Assembly: GCA_963843285.1 (NCBI GenBank)
Contig: CAWJJO010000002.1
Span: 310,001-374,000, forward strand
From: CAZDDB01 sp963843285
GTDB taxonomy: Bacteria > Acidobacteriota > HRBIN11 > JAKEFK01
Direction: 5' to 3'
Length of the DNA: 64,000 nt
Shown piece after piece: positions 16,784-25,988 of this stretch. The notes under the pieces were generated by a model. It was not told the origin of the DNA. It saw nothing but the letters and a program-made list of their open reading frames with translations, and searched no databases. The translations under genes and the position numbers were made by a program. Position 1 is the first letter of the stretch. Each line of letters begins with the position of its first letter.

Positions 16784-17628
16784 TGGAACTGGACCAGTTC
16801 ATGCGACTCCGAGATGGCAGAAAGCTCGGATTTGGTGAATACGGGCATCCAAATGGCAACCCTATCTTTTTTTTCCACGGCACTCCGGGCTCAAGAAAAA
16901 TGCGGCATCCGGATACGGCGATTGCCGAAAGTGCGGGTGCTCGCATCATTACTGTGGACCGTCCTGGATATGGACTCTCAGATCCGATGCCCGGCAGGAG
17001 GTTCCTCGACTGGCCAAAAGACATCATCCAGCTTGCCGATCATTTGAACATCGGTAGGTTCCGGATCATCGGTTTTTCCGGGGGAGGGGCATACGCCGCC
17101 GCTTGCGCGTTTGAGTGTGCGGACCGGGTAGCGGCCATCACTCTGGTTTGCAGTGCCGGCCCTCCGGAGACCATGAATCCACCCGACTCCATGATCCCTT
17201 TTCTCCGGCTGCTGTTTCGCGGGGCTCGCCTGCATCCCGGCGTTCTTGTCCTCGGAACTCCATTGGTTCATATTATGAAACTAAGTTTCAATTTTTGGTA
17301 TGACCGGATCGTGAACCGGTTTCCCGAATCCGATCGCGAAATTCTGATCCGTCCTGAAATCCGTTCCGTTTTTCGGGAAAGCATTGCTGAAGCATTCCTT
17401 CAAGGGACTCCCGCTTTTCGAACCGAGCTTCGACTGTTGGCACGGGAGTGGGATATTCCGCTATCCGGGATCCGCACACCGGTTTTTCTATGGCACGGAA
17501 CCGTCGATCCGTTTTATAACGGAACGAAGCTCGCAAGTCTGTTTCATGAAGGCCGGTTGACTTTACTTCCGGAAGGGCATCTTGTGTTGTTTCGCCACTG
17601 GAAGGAAATCCTGGAACAACTGCTGTGA
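16780..17628 (+). CDS. alpha/beta-fold hydrolase
   Basis: A 282-residue cytoplasmic-looking hydrolase. The oxyanion-hole motif is FFFHGTPGSR near residue 30, the nucleophile elbow is GFSGGG (Ser) near residue 95, the acid is probably Asp in HGTVDPFYN near residue 245, and the catalytic His is in EGHLVLF near residue 265. All are in the order expected of the family. The start overlaps the sulfatase stop (ATGA, 16780-16783), so it is the last gene of the translationally coupled export block. The substrate cannot be predicted. Confidence 0.85.
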   Translation: MMELDQFMRLRDGRKLGFGEYGHPNGNPIFFFHGTPGSRKMRHPDTAIAESAGARIITVDRPGYGLSDPMPGRRFLDWPKDIIQLADHLNIGRFRIIGFSGGGAYAAACAFECADRVAAITLVCSAGPPETMNPPDSMIPFLRLLFRGARLHPGVLVLGTPLVHIMKLSFNFWYDRIVNRFPESDREILIRPEIRSVFRESIAEAFLQGTPAFRTELRLLAREWDIPLSGIRTPVFLWHGTVDPFYNGTKLASLFHEGRLTLLPEGHLVLFRHWKEILEQLL

Positions 17629-17672
17629 GAGGAACGGCAGTAACGATCCAGAAATAGTGCATCCAGAGACTT

Positions 17673-17688
17673 CTGATCGGCCGATCAG
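17673..17688. promoter_or_regulatory. perfect 16-bp palindrome
   Basis: CTGATCGGCCGATCAG is fully self-complementary. It lies in the 188-bp gap before the receiver-kinase gene and has no T-run after it, so an operator is more likely than a terminator. Function unknown. Confidence 0.35.
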
Positions 17689-17816
17689 GCTTGCGCGGAC
17701 CAGACGGATTTGTAGCGAATCCAGTGATTTGCCATCCGAACTGAGATTGTGTAATCTTCTATCTATTCACACTCGTGGTTTCGGGTGTATAAGCGCCATT
17801 CTGTGAGGGGGAAGAG

Positions 17817-20402
17817 TTGGCTCATCGTATTCTGGTTGTCGACGATGATGAAGACGTTCGCACGATCATCGCTTTGGGATTGCAGGACCGCGGTTTTACC
17901 GTTTCCACTGCTGCAAGCGGCACAGAAGCTCTCCGTCTGATTTCGAAAGAAAAACCTGATGTTGTGATCCTGGATCTGATGATGCCGGAAATGTCCGGCG
18001 AAGAAGTCTGCATTGCCATCAAACAATCCTTTGGACTCGATATCATTGTAGTTGTTCTCAGCGCGCGCAGCGATCTTCAAACGAAAGTGAAGTGTCTGCA
18101 ACTTGGAGCCGAAGAATATCTGGTAAAGCCGGTGGCTGCAGAAGAGCTTGCCGCGCGTGTGACTCGGCTACTTCAAATGAGGATGCAATGGAACTTAGCC
18201 TCTCCTTCTCGTCGCGAAGTTTCCTCTGAAGGCGCAGCCGTTCAAGAAAAAACAATTCCAACTTTGCAGGCAGCAAGACCCGGTTCGGATTCCCAACCCG
18301 TTTCGCCCGCGGAAAAGAAGCAAAAGTACGGAACCTATCGCATTGAATCTCTGGCTGGGAGCGGAAGCATGGGCTTGGTTTACAAGGCCCATGATGAGGT
18401 GTTGAACCGCTACGTCGCGGTAAAAGTATTGCCGAAACAGTGGTCCAGCTATCCGGAATCTGTGGACCAATTTTATAGAGAAGCAAAGGTGATTGCCGCG
18501 ATCAACCATCCCGGCATTGCGCAAATCTATACCTTTGGAGAGGAGGAAGGTGAATCCTATTTTGTATTGCAATGGTGTGCGGGAGGCTCGGTTGCGGACC
18601 GTCTTCGCCGGGATGGACGGATCGGACTTCTTTCGGCAATCGATATCATCTTGCAATGTTCGCGGGCGCTGCAGGCTGCATCGAAAAAAGGAGTTGTGCA
18701 TCGCGATATCAAACCGAGCAATCTGATGTTGGACGAAAATCATCAGATCAAACTCGTAGATTTTGGTGTCGCGCACGTGGAGACCGCTGCAGATTCTTTA
18801 ATCAGCGGCTGGATTGTTGGAAGCCCTGCATATATGTCTCCCGAACAGGCCCGTGGAGAGCGAGCGGATCATCGCACGGATATCTACGCACTCGGGATCA
18901 CGTTCTACCGGATGTTATACGAAAACGTGCCGTTTTCCGCCGAGTCCGTTGACGAAGCGGCACACAAGCACGCCACCGAGCCGTTTCCTGCGTATAACGA
19001 TCTGGGTGGAAAAATTCCTCGGCGCGCTTATCAAATCATAGAGAAAATGACCCGGAAGAATCCGGAGGACCGGTACGCGAGCTATACAGAGTTGATCGAG
19101 GATCTGGAAAAGCTTCGAACGGAGTTGTACAGTCATGCGGAGCTGAAAGTGCCGTGTGTGGTTGCCATTCTGCCGGAACCGCCGGTTACCGGCCTGAATT
19201 TGTTTGATCTACTTTCCGAAATATACAGAAATGAATATACAGGTGTATTAAGAGTGTCCTGGGGCCCGGTGCAAAAACGATACATGATCCAGCGCAATGA
19301 AGTGATTTTGTTTGAGTCTCCACAACCCGATGAAGATTTCTGGAGCGCACTGGTGAAAAAGAAGTTGATCCGGAAAGGAGACAAACCTTCAGAAGAAGCC
19401 GATTTTGAAGAAGCGCTGAACCGTTTTCTGTTTCTTCAAATGATTACGCTGGAAGACTTGAAATCGGTCTACCGCGAATTGATGAAGTCTTCGATTCTTC
19501 AGGTCTTCTACTGGCCCCAGTGTGATGGTGAATTCCTTCAAGCCGAGCTTGAAAACGATGCATTTTGCCGGATTTCGCTGAACGCCATTTTGTTGGAAGG
19601 GGCGCGGAAGTACATACCGTATGAGGTTCTAAAATCGGATATCCCATCGGATCGTTGGATTGTGCGGACTTCTCGTTTTGACTCGATCGTGGCGTCACTC
19701 AATCTTCCGCGGGTAGAGAATTTTCTTGCTTCGCGATTAGAAGGAGACCACGTCACACTGGACGCGCTGCAAATGATGACCGGATTTCCTGTGGAACAGG
19801 TCGCGCGGTTTATCCATTCCCTTCGCGGTCTGGGTGCAGTTCGGTACAAGTCACCAGCGGAGCGCTCGCGCCCCGTTTTCATTACGCCAAATCCACAGCC
19901 GCCTGTTGTCTTTGATCGCGCTGTTGCTCCGGCTGCGGGAGAATCAAATCCCGTCAACAAGGCGGTTCCGAGCGAAGACCATCGCCGCCGTCCATTGATG
20001 ATGCATCCCACTCCCAACCAGCCTTCCAGCGCGGAGGAGCACCGGGAAGCGGAGAAGCTATACCAGAGTGCGTTGCAAAAGTACGAAAAGGACGATTACT
20101 GGGGAGCCGGGCGGTTGTGCGCGCAGGCGATTCGAAAAAAGCCATCGGAAGCGAAGTATCATCACCTGATGGCTCTTACGCTTGCTCCTTACCCTCATTC
20201 CGAGGCCGTTGCGCAAGAATCATTTTCCAGGGCGATTGAGCTCGATCCATGGAACGCAGAATTCCATCTGGATCTCGCTCTGTTTTTGAAAAATCGGGGA
20301 GCCGTGGACGCAGCAATTTTGCAATGTGAGAAGGCGCTCGAAGTTTCGCCGACTCATCCAGATGCCCGCAAGCTCCTCCAACAGTTGCACACTTCATCGT
20401 AG
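17817..20402 (+). CDS. hybrid response regulator / Ser-Thr protein kinase with DUF4388-like and TPR domains
   Basis: An 861-residue multidomain signalling protein. It starts at TTG 17817, with GAGGGGGA 5 nt upstream. Residues 1-120 are a receiver domain (ILVVDDDEDVR; phospho-acceptor Asp in VVILDLMMPEMSG; Lys in LVKP). Residues about 170-445 are a Pkn2-type kinase with glycine loop GSGSMGLVYKA, VAVKVLP, HRDIKPSNLML and VDFGVAH, all catalytic residues present. Residues about 460-620 (TGVLRVSWGPVQKRYMIQRN) resemble DUF4388/PATAN. The C-terminus from about 745 is TPR-like. A phosphorelay input to a Ser/Thr kinase output on one chain is the obvious reading. No transmembrane segment is visible. 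Confidence 0.85.
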   Translation: MAHRILVVDDDEDVRTIIALGLQDRGFTVSTAASGTEALRLISKEKPDVVILDLMMPEMSGEEVCIAIKQSFGLDIIVVVLSARSDLQTKVKCLQLGAEEYLVKPVAAEELAARVTRLLQMRMQWNLASPSRREVSSEGAAVQEKTIPTLQAARPGSDSQPVSPAEKKQKYGTYRIESLAGSGSMGLVYKAHDEVLNRYVAVKVLPKQWSSYPESVDQFYREAKVIAAINHPGIAQIYTFGEEEGESYFVLQWCAGGSVADRLRRDGRIGLLSAIDIILQCSRALQAASKKGVVHRDIKPSNLMLDENHQIKLVDFGVAHVETAADSLISGWIVGSPAYMSPEQARGERADHRTDIYALGITFYRMLYENVPFSAESVDEAAHKHATEPFPAYNDLGGKIPRRAYQIIEKMTRKNPEDRYASYTELIEDLEKLRTELYSHAELKVPCVVAILPEPPVTGLNLFDLLSEIYRNEYTGVLRVSWGPVQKRYMIQRNEVILFESPQPDEDFWSALVKKKLIRKGDKPSEEADFEEALNRFLFLQMITLEDLKSVYRELMKSSILQVFYWPQCDGEFLQAELENDAFCRISLNAILLEGARKYIPYEVLKSDIPSDRWIVRTSRFDSIVASLNLPRVENFLASRLEGDHVTLDALQMMTGFPVEQVARFIHSLRGLGAVRYKSPAERSRPVFITPNPQPPVVFDRAVAPAAGESNPVNKAVPSEDHRRRPLMMHPTPNQPSSAEEHREAEKLYQSALQKYEKDDYWGAGRLCAQAIRKKPSEAKYHHLMALTLAPYPHSEAVAQESFSRAIELDPWNAEFHLDLALFLKNRGAVDAAILQCEKALEVSPTHPDARKLLQQLHTSS

Positions 20403-20471
20403 AGTCAGAATCCCCATCCGTTCAACTCAACTCTGTGTAATACTATTAGAAACACCTTTGCGGGAGGGAGC

Positions 20472-20915
20472 GTGAAGACATTTTTTGATCAGAAAAATCA
20501 GGACGAGCTTCAGCAAAGACTTCAAAAACTGAGCGCGCAGACCGCTTGTTTGTGGGGAAAAATGAGCGCCGCTCAGATGCTGGCTCATTGTACCGCCACG
20601 CTTCAGATGCCTGTCGGTGATATTCAGGTGAAGCGAACACCTCTGAGTTTGATTGGATGGATGTTTAAGGGAATGCTCGTGAACGGAAAGCCATTCAGTA
20701 AGAATTCGCCGACCGCTTCCGAATTTGTGGTACGGGACGAACGCGATTTTCAAACGGAAAACGAGCGGTTTCTACACGCTTTTCAGAAAGTGGCACTGGG
20801 TCCGGGATTGATCACCTGTTTTAAACATCCATTTTTTGGAAGTATGTCAACGGACGACTGGGGACACTTGATCTACAAGCACCTTGATCATCACCTTCAG
20901 CAATTTGGACTGTAG
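20472..20915 (+). CDS. DUF1569 family protein
   Basis: A 147-residue protein starting at GTG 20472 with GGGAGGGAG just upstream. The sequence LQKLSAQTACLWGKMSAAQM then LAHC matches the DUF1569 family, which belongs to the DinB-like four-helix fold; His in MLAHC and the C-terminal HLIYKHLDHHLQQFG are the likely metal ligands. Function is not established. It stands alone between the receiver-kinase gene and the first copy of the 240-bp repeat. Confidence 0.75.
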   Translation: MKTFFDQKNQDELQQRLQKLSAQTACLWGKMSAAQMLAHCTATLQMPVGDIQVKRTPLSLIGWMFKGMLVNGKPFSKNSPTASEFVVRDERDFQTENERFLHAFQKVALGPGLITCFKHPFFGSMSTDDWGHLIYKHLDHHLQQFGL

Positions 20916-20918
20916 CCT

Positions 20919-21157
20919 GTAGGGGCGGAGCATTTTCTATCGTTGTGTCGTTCCCGTTACAATTGGCGATGTTTTTCTTTCGTGCAAGATGTTGTTCGCA
21001 GTAGAAAATGCTCAGCCCGTGATGCGAAGTTCTAAATCCTGACACTGCAATGCCGGGCTGTGCATTTGCGCATATGTTGTGGGATCCAAAATTGCTTGCC
21101 CAGCCAATGTCTCTTGCGTGAACCTCCTGCTTTCAATCGCAAATGCATAGCCCCTAC
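20919..21157 (+). repeat. 240-bp double-hairpin element, copy 1 (family A)
   Basis: Starts GTAGGGGCGGAGCATTTTC and ends CGCAAATGCATAGCCCCTAC. GAGCATTTTC pairs with GAAAATGCTC about 90 bp later to close hairpin 1; GGGCTGTGCATTTGCG pairs with the terminal CGCAAATGCATAGCCC to close hairpin 2. The two outer ends are also complementary. It follows the DUF1569 stop directly, and its end overlaps a spurious upstream ATG of the GGDEF gene. Confidence 0.85.
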
Positions 21158-21208
21158 GGCGGACTTTTTGACGATTTTGAGGATGCGGACTATCATAGCG
21201 CAGGATTC

Positions 21209-22684
21209 ATGACCGCTCTTTTGAAGGTTCGAAGCCGCTCGTTGATCGTCGCGATTTTGTGCGCGGTGATAACAGCCGTCTATGCGTGTTGGATTTTTCT
21301 GTCCAGTTACCCTGAAAGTCTGGAAAAGATTGTTTCCAGTTTTCTTTTGATCGCGTTTTATGCCGTCTTCATGGTTTCTTCCTTCATTCTTTATCGCGAC
21401 CAGCGGCTGGGACCTTCGGTGCGGCAGTCCTGGCTTCTTCTGGGATCTGCGATTCTCTGCTACGCAATCGCGGAGATCATTTGGTTTCTGTATGACAGCA
21501 TCTTTCACAGGAATCCTTTCATTTCGGTTGCCGACATTTTCTTCTTACTGGCTTATCCGTTGACGCTTGCGGGAGTGTTGCGGCTACCCTACGTTTCAAG
21601 AACACGCGAAGAAAGAACAACGCTTTATCTCGATCTTGCGATCGTGTTAACGGCAAGTTTTATGGGGCTGTCTTATTTTATTCTCTTTCCAAATTATTTT
21701 TCTGCCGATGAATGGTTTGAAGGTGCGATCGCCCTGGCTTACCCGGTAGGAGGGACACTTCTTTTCAGCGCTGTTGTTGGCTTGATTCAAAGTACTGTTG
21801 AAAAGCGTGTATGGTGGATCTTGTTTTTTCTGGGAAGCGGAATTTTTTGCAACATTATCGCAGATGGATTTATGGCGTATTTTGAAATCCGTAACATCCC
21901 GTACCGTTTGCCGCACTTGAATGTATTGTGGCTGACTTCCGCCCTGTGCATGCTGGTGGCGGCTATGTGGCAGATGCAAATCGCAGATCTGGGCCTTTCC
22001 GCATCTCTTTCCGATGCTCCATCCAGGCGGCTTTTCGGACGCGCGCTCCCCTATGCGGCTACGATTGTCGCTATGATTGTGCTTTTCTTGGCGTTGCGCT
22101 CAACAAAACATCCGGAGGAAATCTTATTTGAAGCGGCGATTCTGATCGGACTCGTTTTGCTGCGTCAGCACATCGTAATCCGTGAAAATGTCCGACTGTA
22201 TAAAGAAATGGAAAGAATCGCCATTACGGACGAATTAACCGGTGTCTATAATCGTCATTTTGCAAACGAAACTCTTCGTCTCGAAGTTCAGCGGGCGCGA
22301 CGCTACGGATTGCCGCTTTCCATCCTGATGATCGACCTGGATGGTTTCAAGAGATTCAATGACCGTTATGGCCATTTGCGCGGTGACGAGGTCCTGCGAA
22401 TGATTGCGGGCGCCCTTGCCGCGCAGCTCCGTGGAGCCGACCTATTGGCGCGATTCGGGGGCGATGAATTCATTGCAATTCTGGTTCAAACGGATGATCC
22501 GGGCGCGAAAGTGGTGGCGGAAAAGATCAGACACGTCGCCGATCATTTGACGTTTCAGGGCTCGCGTTTGGGAATCAGTGTCGGTGTCGCAAGTCTGAAA
22601 TCCAGCCTCACCCTCGAAGATCTGATTGAAGAAGCGGACCGGGAGTTGTACAAAGACAAACAAAAGAAACAACTCTTACTGTAA
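21209..22684 (+). CDS. membrane-bound GGDEF diguanylate cyclase
   Basis: A 491-residue protein that would synthesise cyclic di-GMP from GTP at the inner membrane. ATG 21209 is chosen because AGGA lies just upstream; the in-frame ATG at 21143 lies inside the repeat element. Residues about 10-310 hold eight to nine hydrophobic helices (e.g. LIVAILCAVITAVYACWIFL). Residues about 330-490 are the GGDEF domain: TDELTGVYNRHF, IDLDGFKRFND, catalytic ARFGGDEF. RGAD five residues before GGDEF is a canonical RxxD inhibitory site, so product inhibition is expected. No EAL domain and no recognisable sensor domain in the membrane part. Confidence 0.9.
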   Translation: MTALLKVRSRSLIVAILCAVITAVYACWIFLSSYPESLEKIVSSFLLIAFYAVFMVSSFILYRDQRLGPSVRQSWLLLGSAILCYAIAEIIWFLYDSIFHRNPFISVADIFFLLAYPLTLAGVLRLPYVSRTREERTTLYLDLAIVLTASFMGLSYFILFPNYFSADEWFEGAIALAYPVGGTLLFSAVVGLIQSTVEKRVWWILFFLGSGIFCNIIADGFMAYFEIRNIPYRLPHLNVLWLTSALCMLVAAMWQMQIADLGLSASLSDAPSRRLFGRALPYAATIVAMIVLFLALRSTKHPEEILFEAAILIGLVLLRQHIVIRENVRLYKEMERIAITDELTGVYNRHFANETLRLEVQRARRYGLPLSILMIDLDGFKRFNDRYGHLRGDEVLRMIAGALAAQLRGADLLARFGGDEFIAILVQTDDPGAKVVAEKIRHVADHLTFQGSRLGISVGVASLKSSLTLEDLIEEADRELYKDKQKKQLLL

Positions 22685-22921
22685 TCCGATCCAGATCTCC
22701 TCGGCCCATTTCTTCCGGTGGTTCAGTTCATCGACGTAGACCAGGTTGTCTCCTGGTCAGTGAAGAATGTGATGGACCCGAATCCGTTAGTTCCTGATGC
22801 AACCGTGTCTTGTGCCGGTCCGGAAAACTGAGTTCTCTTTTTCTGTTACTCTATTCTCGAATTCCACATGGAGCAATGCTAAGGGCCGTGTCGGCTCCCT
22901 ATTCAGTGTTAACATGGATGT
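22685..22921. other. intergenic region without a convincing gene
   Basis: A 237-bp gap between the GGDEF gene and aspA. Short open stretches of about 40 codons exist on both strands but none has a start with a ribosome-binding site or recognisable content. It carries none of the repeat families seen elsewhere and presumably contains the aspA promoter. Confidence 0.4.
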
Positions 22922-24310
22922 ATGAGAACTGAACGCGATTCGCTTGGAGAATTGGCCGTGCCGGACGACGCTTATTACGGCGTTCAAACCGCGCGCGCCA
23001 TTCACAATTTTCCAATCAGCTCCTTGCGCCAACATCGCGAATTCATCCGCGCCGCTGCGTTGATCAAAGTCGCTGCTGCGCGCATCAATTCAAAGCTCGG
23101 AATGCTGGATCCGGAAAAAGCTCACGCGATTGATCAAGCTGCACTGGCAGTAGCCGCCGGTGAATTTGACGGCCATATGGTCGTGGATGTTTTTCAGGCC
23201 GGCGCCGGGACTTCGTTTCACATGAATATCAACGAAGTGATTGCAAATCGCGCGTGCGAGCTTCTGGGAAGCAAGAAGGGAGATCACAAACTGGTAAGCC
23301 CCAACGATCATGTGAACGCGGGGCAATCCACCAACGATGTCATCCCTACCGCGATGCGGTTGTCAGCGCTTTCTTTGGTACATCCATTGCTGGAAGTATT
23401 GGAAAAGCTGGAACAATCGCTAAAAAGGAAAGCGCAGGAATTTGATCCCGTGTTGAAATCCGGTAGAACGCACTTACAGGATGCCGTGCCGGTGCGATTG
23501 GGACAGGAATTTGGCGGGTACGCAACCGCGATCGCGAAAGGGAGCATGCAGATGGCACACGCAGCCAACTCGCTGGAAGAATTGGGCCTTGGCGGAAGCG
23601 CTGCAGGGACCGGAGTCAACACTCATCCGGACTACCGGATGGCGGTCGTGCAGGAGCTGGCGAAGCTGACCGGTTTTTCGCTGCGGCCATCGGAAAATTT
23701 GTTTGAAGCGATGCAAAGCATGGCGCCGTTCGCAGAAGTCTCCGCCTCACTTCGAAATCTTTGCATCGAATTGATTCGAATTGCGAATGATCTGCGTCTG
23801 CTTTCTTCCGGACCCAATACCGGCTTCAACGAAATTGTACTGCCTGCAGTTCAGCCCGGATCTTCGATCATGCCGGGGAAGGTAAATCCGGTCATGGCCG
23901 AAATGCTCGACATGGTTTGCTTCCACGTGATTGGATCTGATACGTGTGTGATGATGGCATCCCAGGCAGGCCAGCTCGAATTGAATGTCATGATGCCCGT
24001 GATCGCGCACAATCTCCTGCAATCTCTGTCACTGCTGACGTCGTCACTGGATGTGTTTCGCGAAAAATGCGTCGACGGAATCACTGCCAACGTGGAGATT
24101 TGCAATCGCTATGCCGAGCACACTCTCGCCCTGGCAACAGTCCTGAACCCGTTTATCGGTTATCTGAATGCTGCGGAGGTTGCGAAGGAATCGCTAAAAA
24201 CCGGCCGCAGCATCCGAGAAATTGTCCGTGAACGCAAGCTGCTCAGCCAAGAAGACTTCGCAAAAGTGTTCGATCCTGCAAATCTGACGGAGCCCCGCAA
24301 AATCAAATAG
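22922..24310 (+). CDS. aspA: aspartate ammonia-lyase
   Basis: A 462-residue member of the fumarase/aspartase superfamily, normally converting L-aspartate to fumarate and ammonia in the cytoplasm. The N-terminus RTERDSLGELAVPDDAYYGV followed by QTARAIHNFPIS has the YYGxxTxRAxxNFPI pattern of aspartases rather than fumarases. The superfamily signature GSSIMPGKVNPVMAEM is present near residue 318, and SGRTHLQDAVP near residue 180 supplies active-site residues. The gene ends tail-to-tail with the LysM gene, overlapping it by 8 bp. Fumarase activity cannot be wholly excluded. Confidence 0.88.
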   Translation: MRTERDSLGELAVPDDAYYGVQTARAIHNFPISSLRQHREFIRAAALIKVAAARINSKLGMLDPEKAHAIDQAALAVAAGEFDGHMVVDVFQAGAGTSFHMNINEVIANRACELLGSKKGDHKLVSPNDHVNAGQSTNDVIPTAMRLSALSLVHPLLEVLEKLEQSLKRKAQEFDPVLKSGRTHLQDAVPVRLGQEFGGYATAIAKGSMQMAHAANSLEELGLGGSAAGTGVNTHPDYRMAVVQELAKLTGFSLRPSENLFEAMQSMAPFAEVSASLRNLCIELIRIANDLRLLSSGPNTGFNEIVLPAVQPGSSIMPGKVNPVMAEMLDMVCFHVIGSDTCVMMASQAGQLELNVMMPVIAHNLLQSLSLLTSSLDVFREKCVDGITANVEICNRYAEHTLALATVLNPFIGYLNAAEVAKESLKTGRSIREIVRERKLLSQEDFAKVFDPANLTEPRKIK

Positions 24311-24794
24311 TTTTTGCGTCTGGAATCTTTAACGTCTGTCCGGGAAAGATTTTGTCCGGATCTTTGAGCTGATCGCGATTGGCGTCAAAAATGCGCATGT
24401 AGTCATTCGCATTGCCGTAAAACTGCTTCGAAATTTTCGAAAGCGTGTCTCCTTTTGCTACTGTATAGGTCTTGGTAGACGCTGCAGGAGCAGCCGGAGC
24501 GGATCCCGAAACCGGTACGACACCGGGCGCGAGCGGTGCTCCGCCGGCAGGCTTTGCCTGGGCCGCTACGGGCGCTACCTGGATGTCTGCCGTGAAATCT
24601 TTTGCAAAGTTCGGATCGACTTTCTTCACTGCATCCCAGAATTTATTTTTTGCATCTTCGGAAGGGGCCTTTGCACGAATGAATAACTTGTCATTTTCGA
24701 CATGCATTTTTTCTACTTGCAGGTCCTGTTTATTAATCGCATTAAGAACCGAAACATATTTTCCTTTCAGAGTGGCAAAACGATCTTCAGCCAT
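24303..24794 (-). CDS. LysM domain protein with BON-like N-terminal domain (Kbp/YgaU-like)
   Basis: A 163-residue protein. Residues about 5-75 (KYVSVLNAINKQDLQVEKMH; FIRAKAPSEDAKNKFWDAVK) look like a BON-type domain. An Ala/Pro-rich linker follows and residues about 112-160 are a LysM module (TYTVAKGDTLSKISKQFYGN; IFPGQTLKIPD). This order matches the E. coli potassium-binding protein Kbp; no signal peptide is visible, which also fits. AAGGAGG lies 7 nt before ATG 24794. Potassium binding is known for the E. coli protein and only inferred here. Confidence 0.8.
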   Translation of the reverse strand: MAEDRFATLKGKYVSVLNAINKQDLQVEKMHVENDKLFIRAKAPSEDAKNKFWDAVKKVDPNFAKDFTADIQVAPVAAQAKPAGGAPLAPGVVPVSGSAPAAPAASTKTYTVAKGDTLSKISKQFYGNANDYMRIFDANRDQLKDPDKIFPGQTLKIPDAKTI

Positions 24795-24850
24795 AGATTT
24801 ATCCTCCTTTCCATATCAAAAATAGGGAACAAAATGTCCTTTCGCCACAT

Positions 24851-24910
24851 GTTCGTAGTAGCGACTTTAGTCGCTACTCTGCTTTAGCGAATGAATTCGC
24901 TACTACAAAC
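24851..24910. repeat. bipartite palindrome GTAGTAGCG...CGCTACTAC (family E)
   Basis: Two adjacent short hairpins: GTAGCGACT-TT-AGTCGCTAC and TAGCGAAT-GA-ATTCGCTA. The outer ends GTAGTAGCG (24855) and CGCTACTAC (ending 24906) are perfectly complementary, so the two hairpins can alternatively open into one long stem. It lies in the divergent gap between the LysM gene and recA. Half of the element occurs inside a gene at 52373. Confidence 0.8.
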
Positions 24911-24956
24911 GGGAAAATGATGTATATTTATGGAAATGTAAAAAAGGAGCTGCATT

Positions 24957-25985
24957 ATGCCTGAAGTTCGAAACGATAAGAGCAAGGCGATTGAAGTGGC
25001 GCTGCTGCAGATTGAAAAGCAATTTGGAAAGGGATCGATCATGCGTCTTGGAGACAAGGAAGCGATCGCAGTCCCGACAATCTCGACCGGCGCTCTTTCG
25101 ATTGATGCGGCCCTGGGTATCGGCGGTGTGCCACGTGGACGTGTAGTGGAAATCTTCGGCCCGGAGTCTTCCGGAAAAACGACTCTGGCGCTTCATGTAA
25201 TTGCCGAGGCGCAAAAAGTAGGGGGTATGGCCGCATTTATTGATGCGGAACATGCGCTCGATCCGGAATATGCGCGTAAACTAGGTGTAGTGGTGGACAA
25301 CCTACTGGTTTCTCAACCGGATAGCGGAGAGCAGGCGCTGGAAATTGCGGAGATGTTGATCCGCAGCGGTGCGATCGACGTGATTGTCATCGACTCTGTC
25401 GCAGCGCTTGTGCCAAAAGCCGAGCTGGAAGGAGAAATGGGCGATTCGCATATGGGTTTGCAAGCCCGTCTGATGTCACAGGCGATGCGCAAGCTCACCG
25501 GGATCGTCTCGCGATCGAACACCTGTCTGGTCTTTATCAATCAGATCCGCGAGAAGATCGGTGTGATGTTCGGCAGCAACGAAGTCACTACCGGCGGCCG
25601 CGCTCTCAAGTTTTATGCGAGTGTCCGGATGGAAATCCGGCGTGAGATTCCGATCAAAGACGGAGATCAGACGGTCGGGAACCGTACGAAAGTCAAAGTA
25701 GTGAAGAACAAACTCGCGCCACCGTTTAAGATTGCGGAGTTTGACATCATTTACGGCGAAGGAATCTCGCGTGAAGGGGATTTGCTCGATCTCGGCACGC
25801 TGCATGGCGTGATCGAAAAGAGCGGCGCCTGGTTTTCGTTTAAAGAGACACGGCTCGGACAAGGGCGGGAAAACGTCAAAAAGTTCCTGAAGGATAATTC
25901 CGACATCGCGCAGGAAATCGAAGGTTTGCTGCGCGCGAAACTGAATCTGTCCCGCGAAGAGAAGAAGACTCCCGCAACTGTGTAA
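24957..25985 (+). CDS. recA: recombinase RecA
   Basis: A 342-residue DNA recombination and SOS coprotease protein of standard length. Walker A is GPESSGKTT near residue 66, the Walker B region is VDVIVIDSVAALVP-like (IDVIVIDSVAALVPKAE), and the L2 region FINQIREKIGVMFGSNEVTT is present. AAAGGAG is placed 7-8 nt before ATG 24957. I see no recognisable LexA box in the 160-bp upstream region, which instead holds a palindromic repeat. It ends just before copy 2 of the 240-bp repeat. Confidence 0.98.
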   Translation: MPEVRNDKSKAIEVALLQIEKQFGKGSIMRLGDKEAIAVPTISTGALSIDAALGIGGVPRGRVVEIFGPESSGKTTLALHVIAEAQKVGGMAAFIDAEHALDPEYARKLGVVVDNLLVSQPDSGEQALEIAEMLIRSGAIDVIVIDSVAALVPKAELEGEMGDSHMGLQARLMSQAMRKLTGIVSRSNTCLVFINQIREKIGVMFGSNEVTTGGRALKFYASVRMEIRREIPIKDGDQTVGNRTKVKVVKNKLAPPFKIAEFDIIYGEGISREGDLLDLGTLHGVIEKSGAWFSFKETRLGQGRENVKKFLKDNSDIAQEIEGLLRAKLNLSREEKKTPATV

Positions 25986-25988
25986 TTG

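Noticed and set aside
22685..22921. Remnant gene between the GGDEF gene and aspA
   Set aside because: Open stretches of about 40 codons exist on both strands, but neither has a start signal or recognisable sequence, so a pseudogene cannot be supported.
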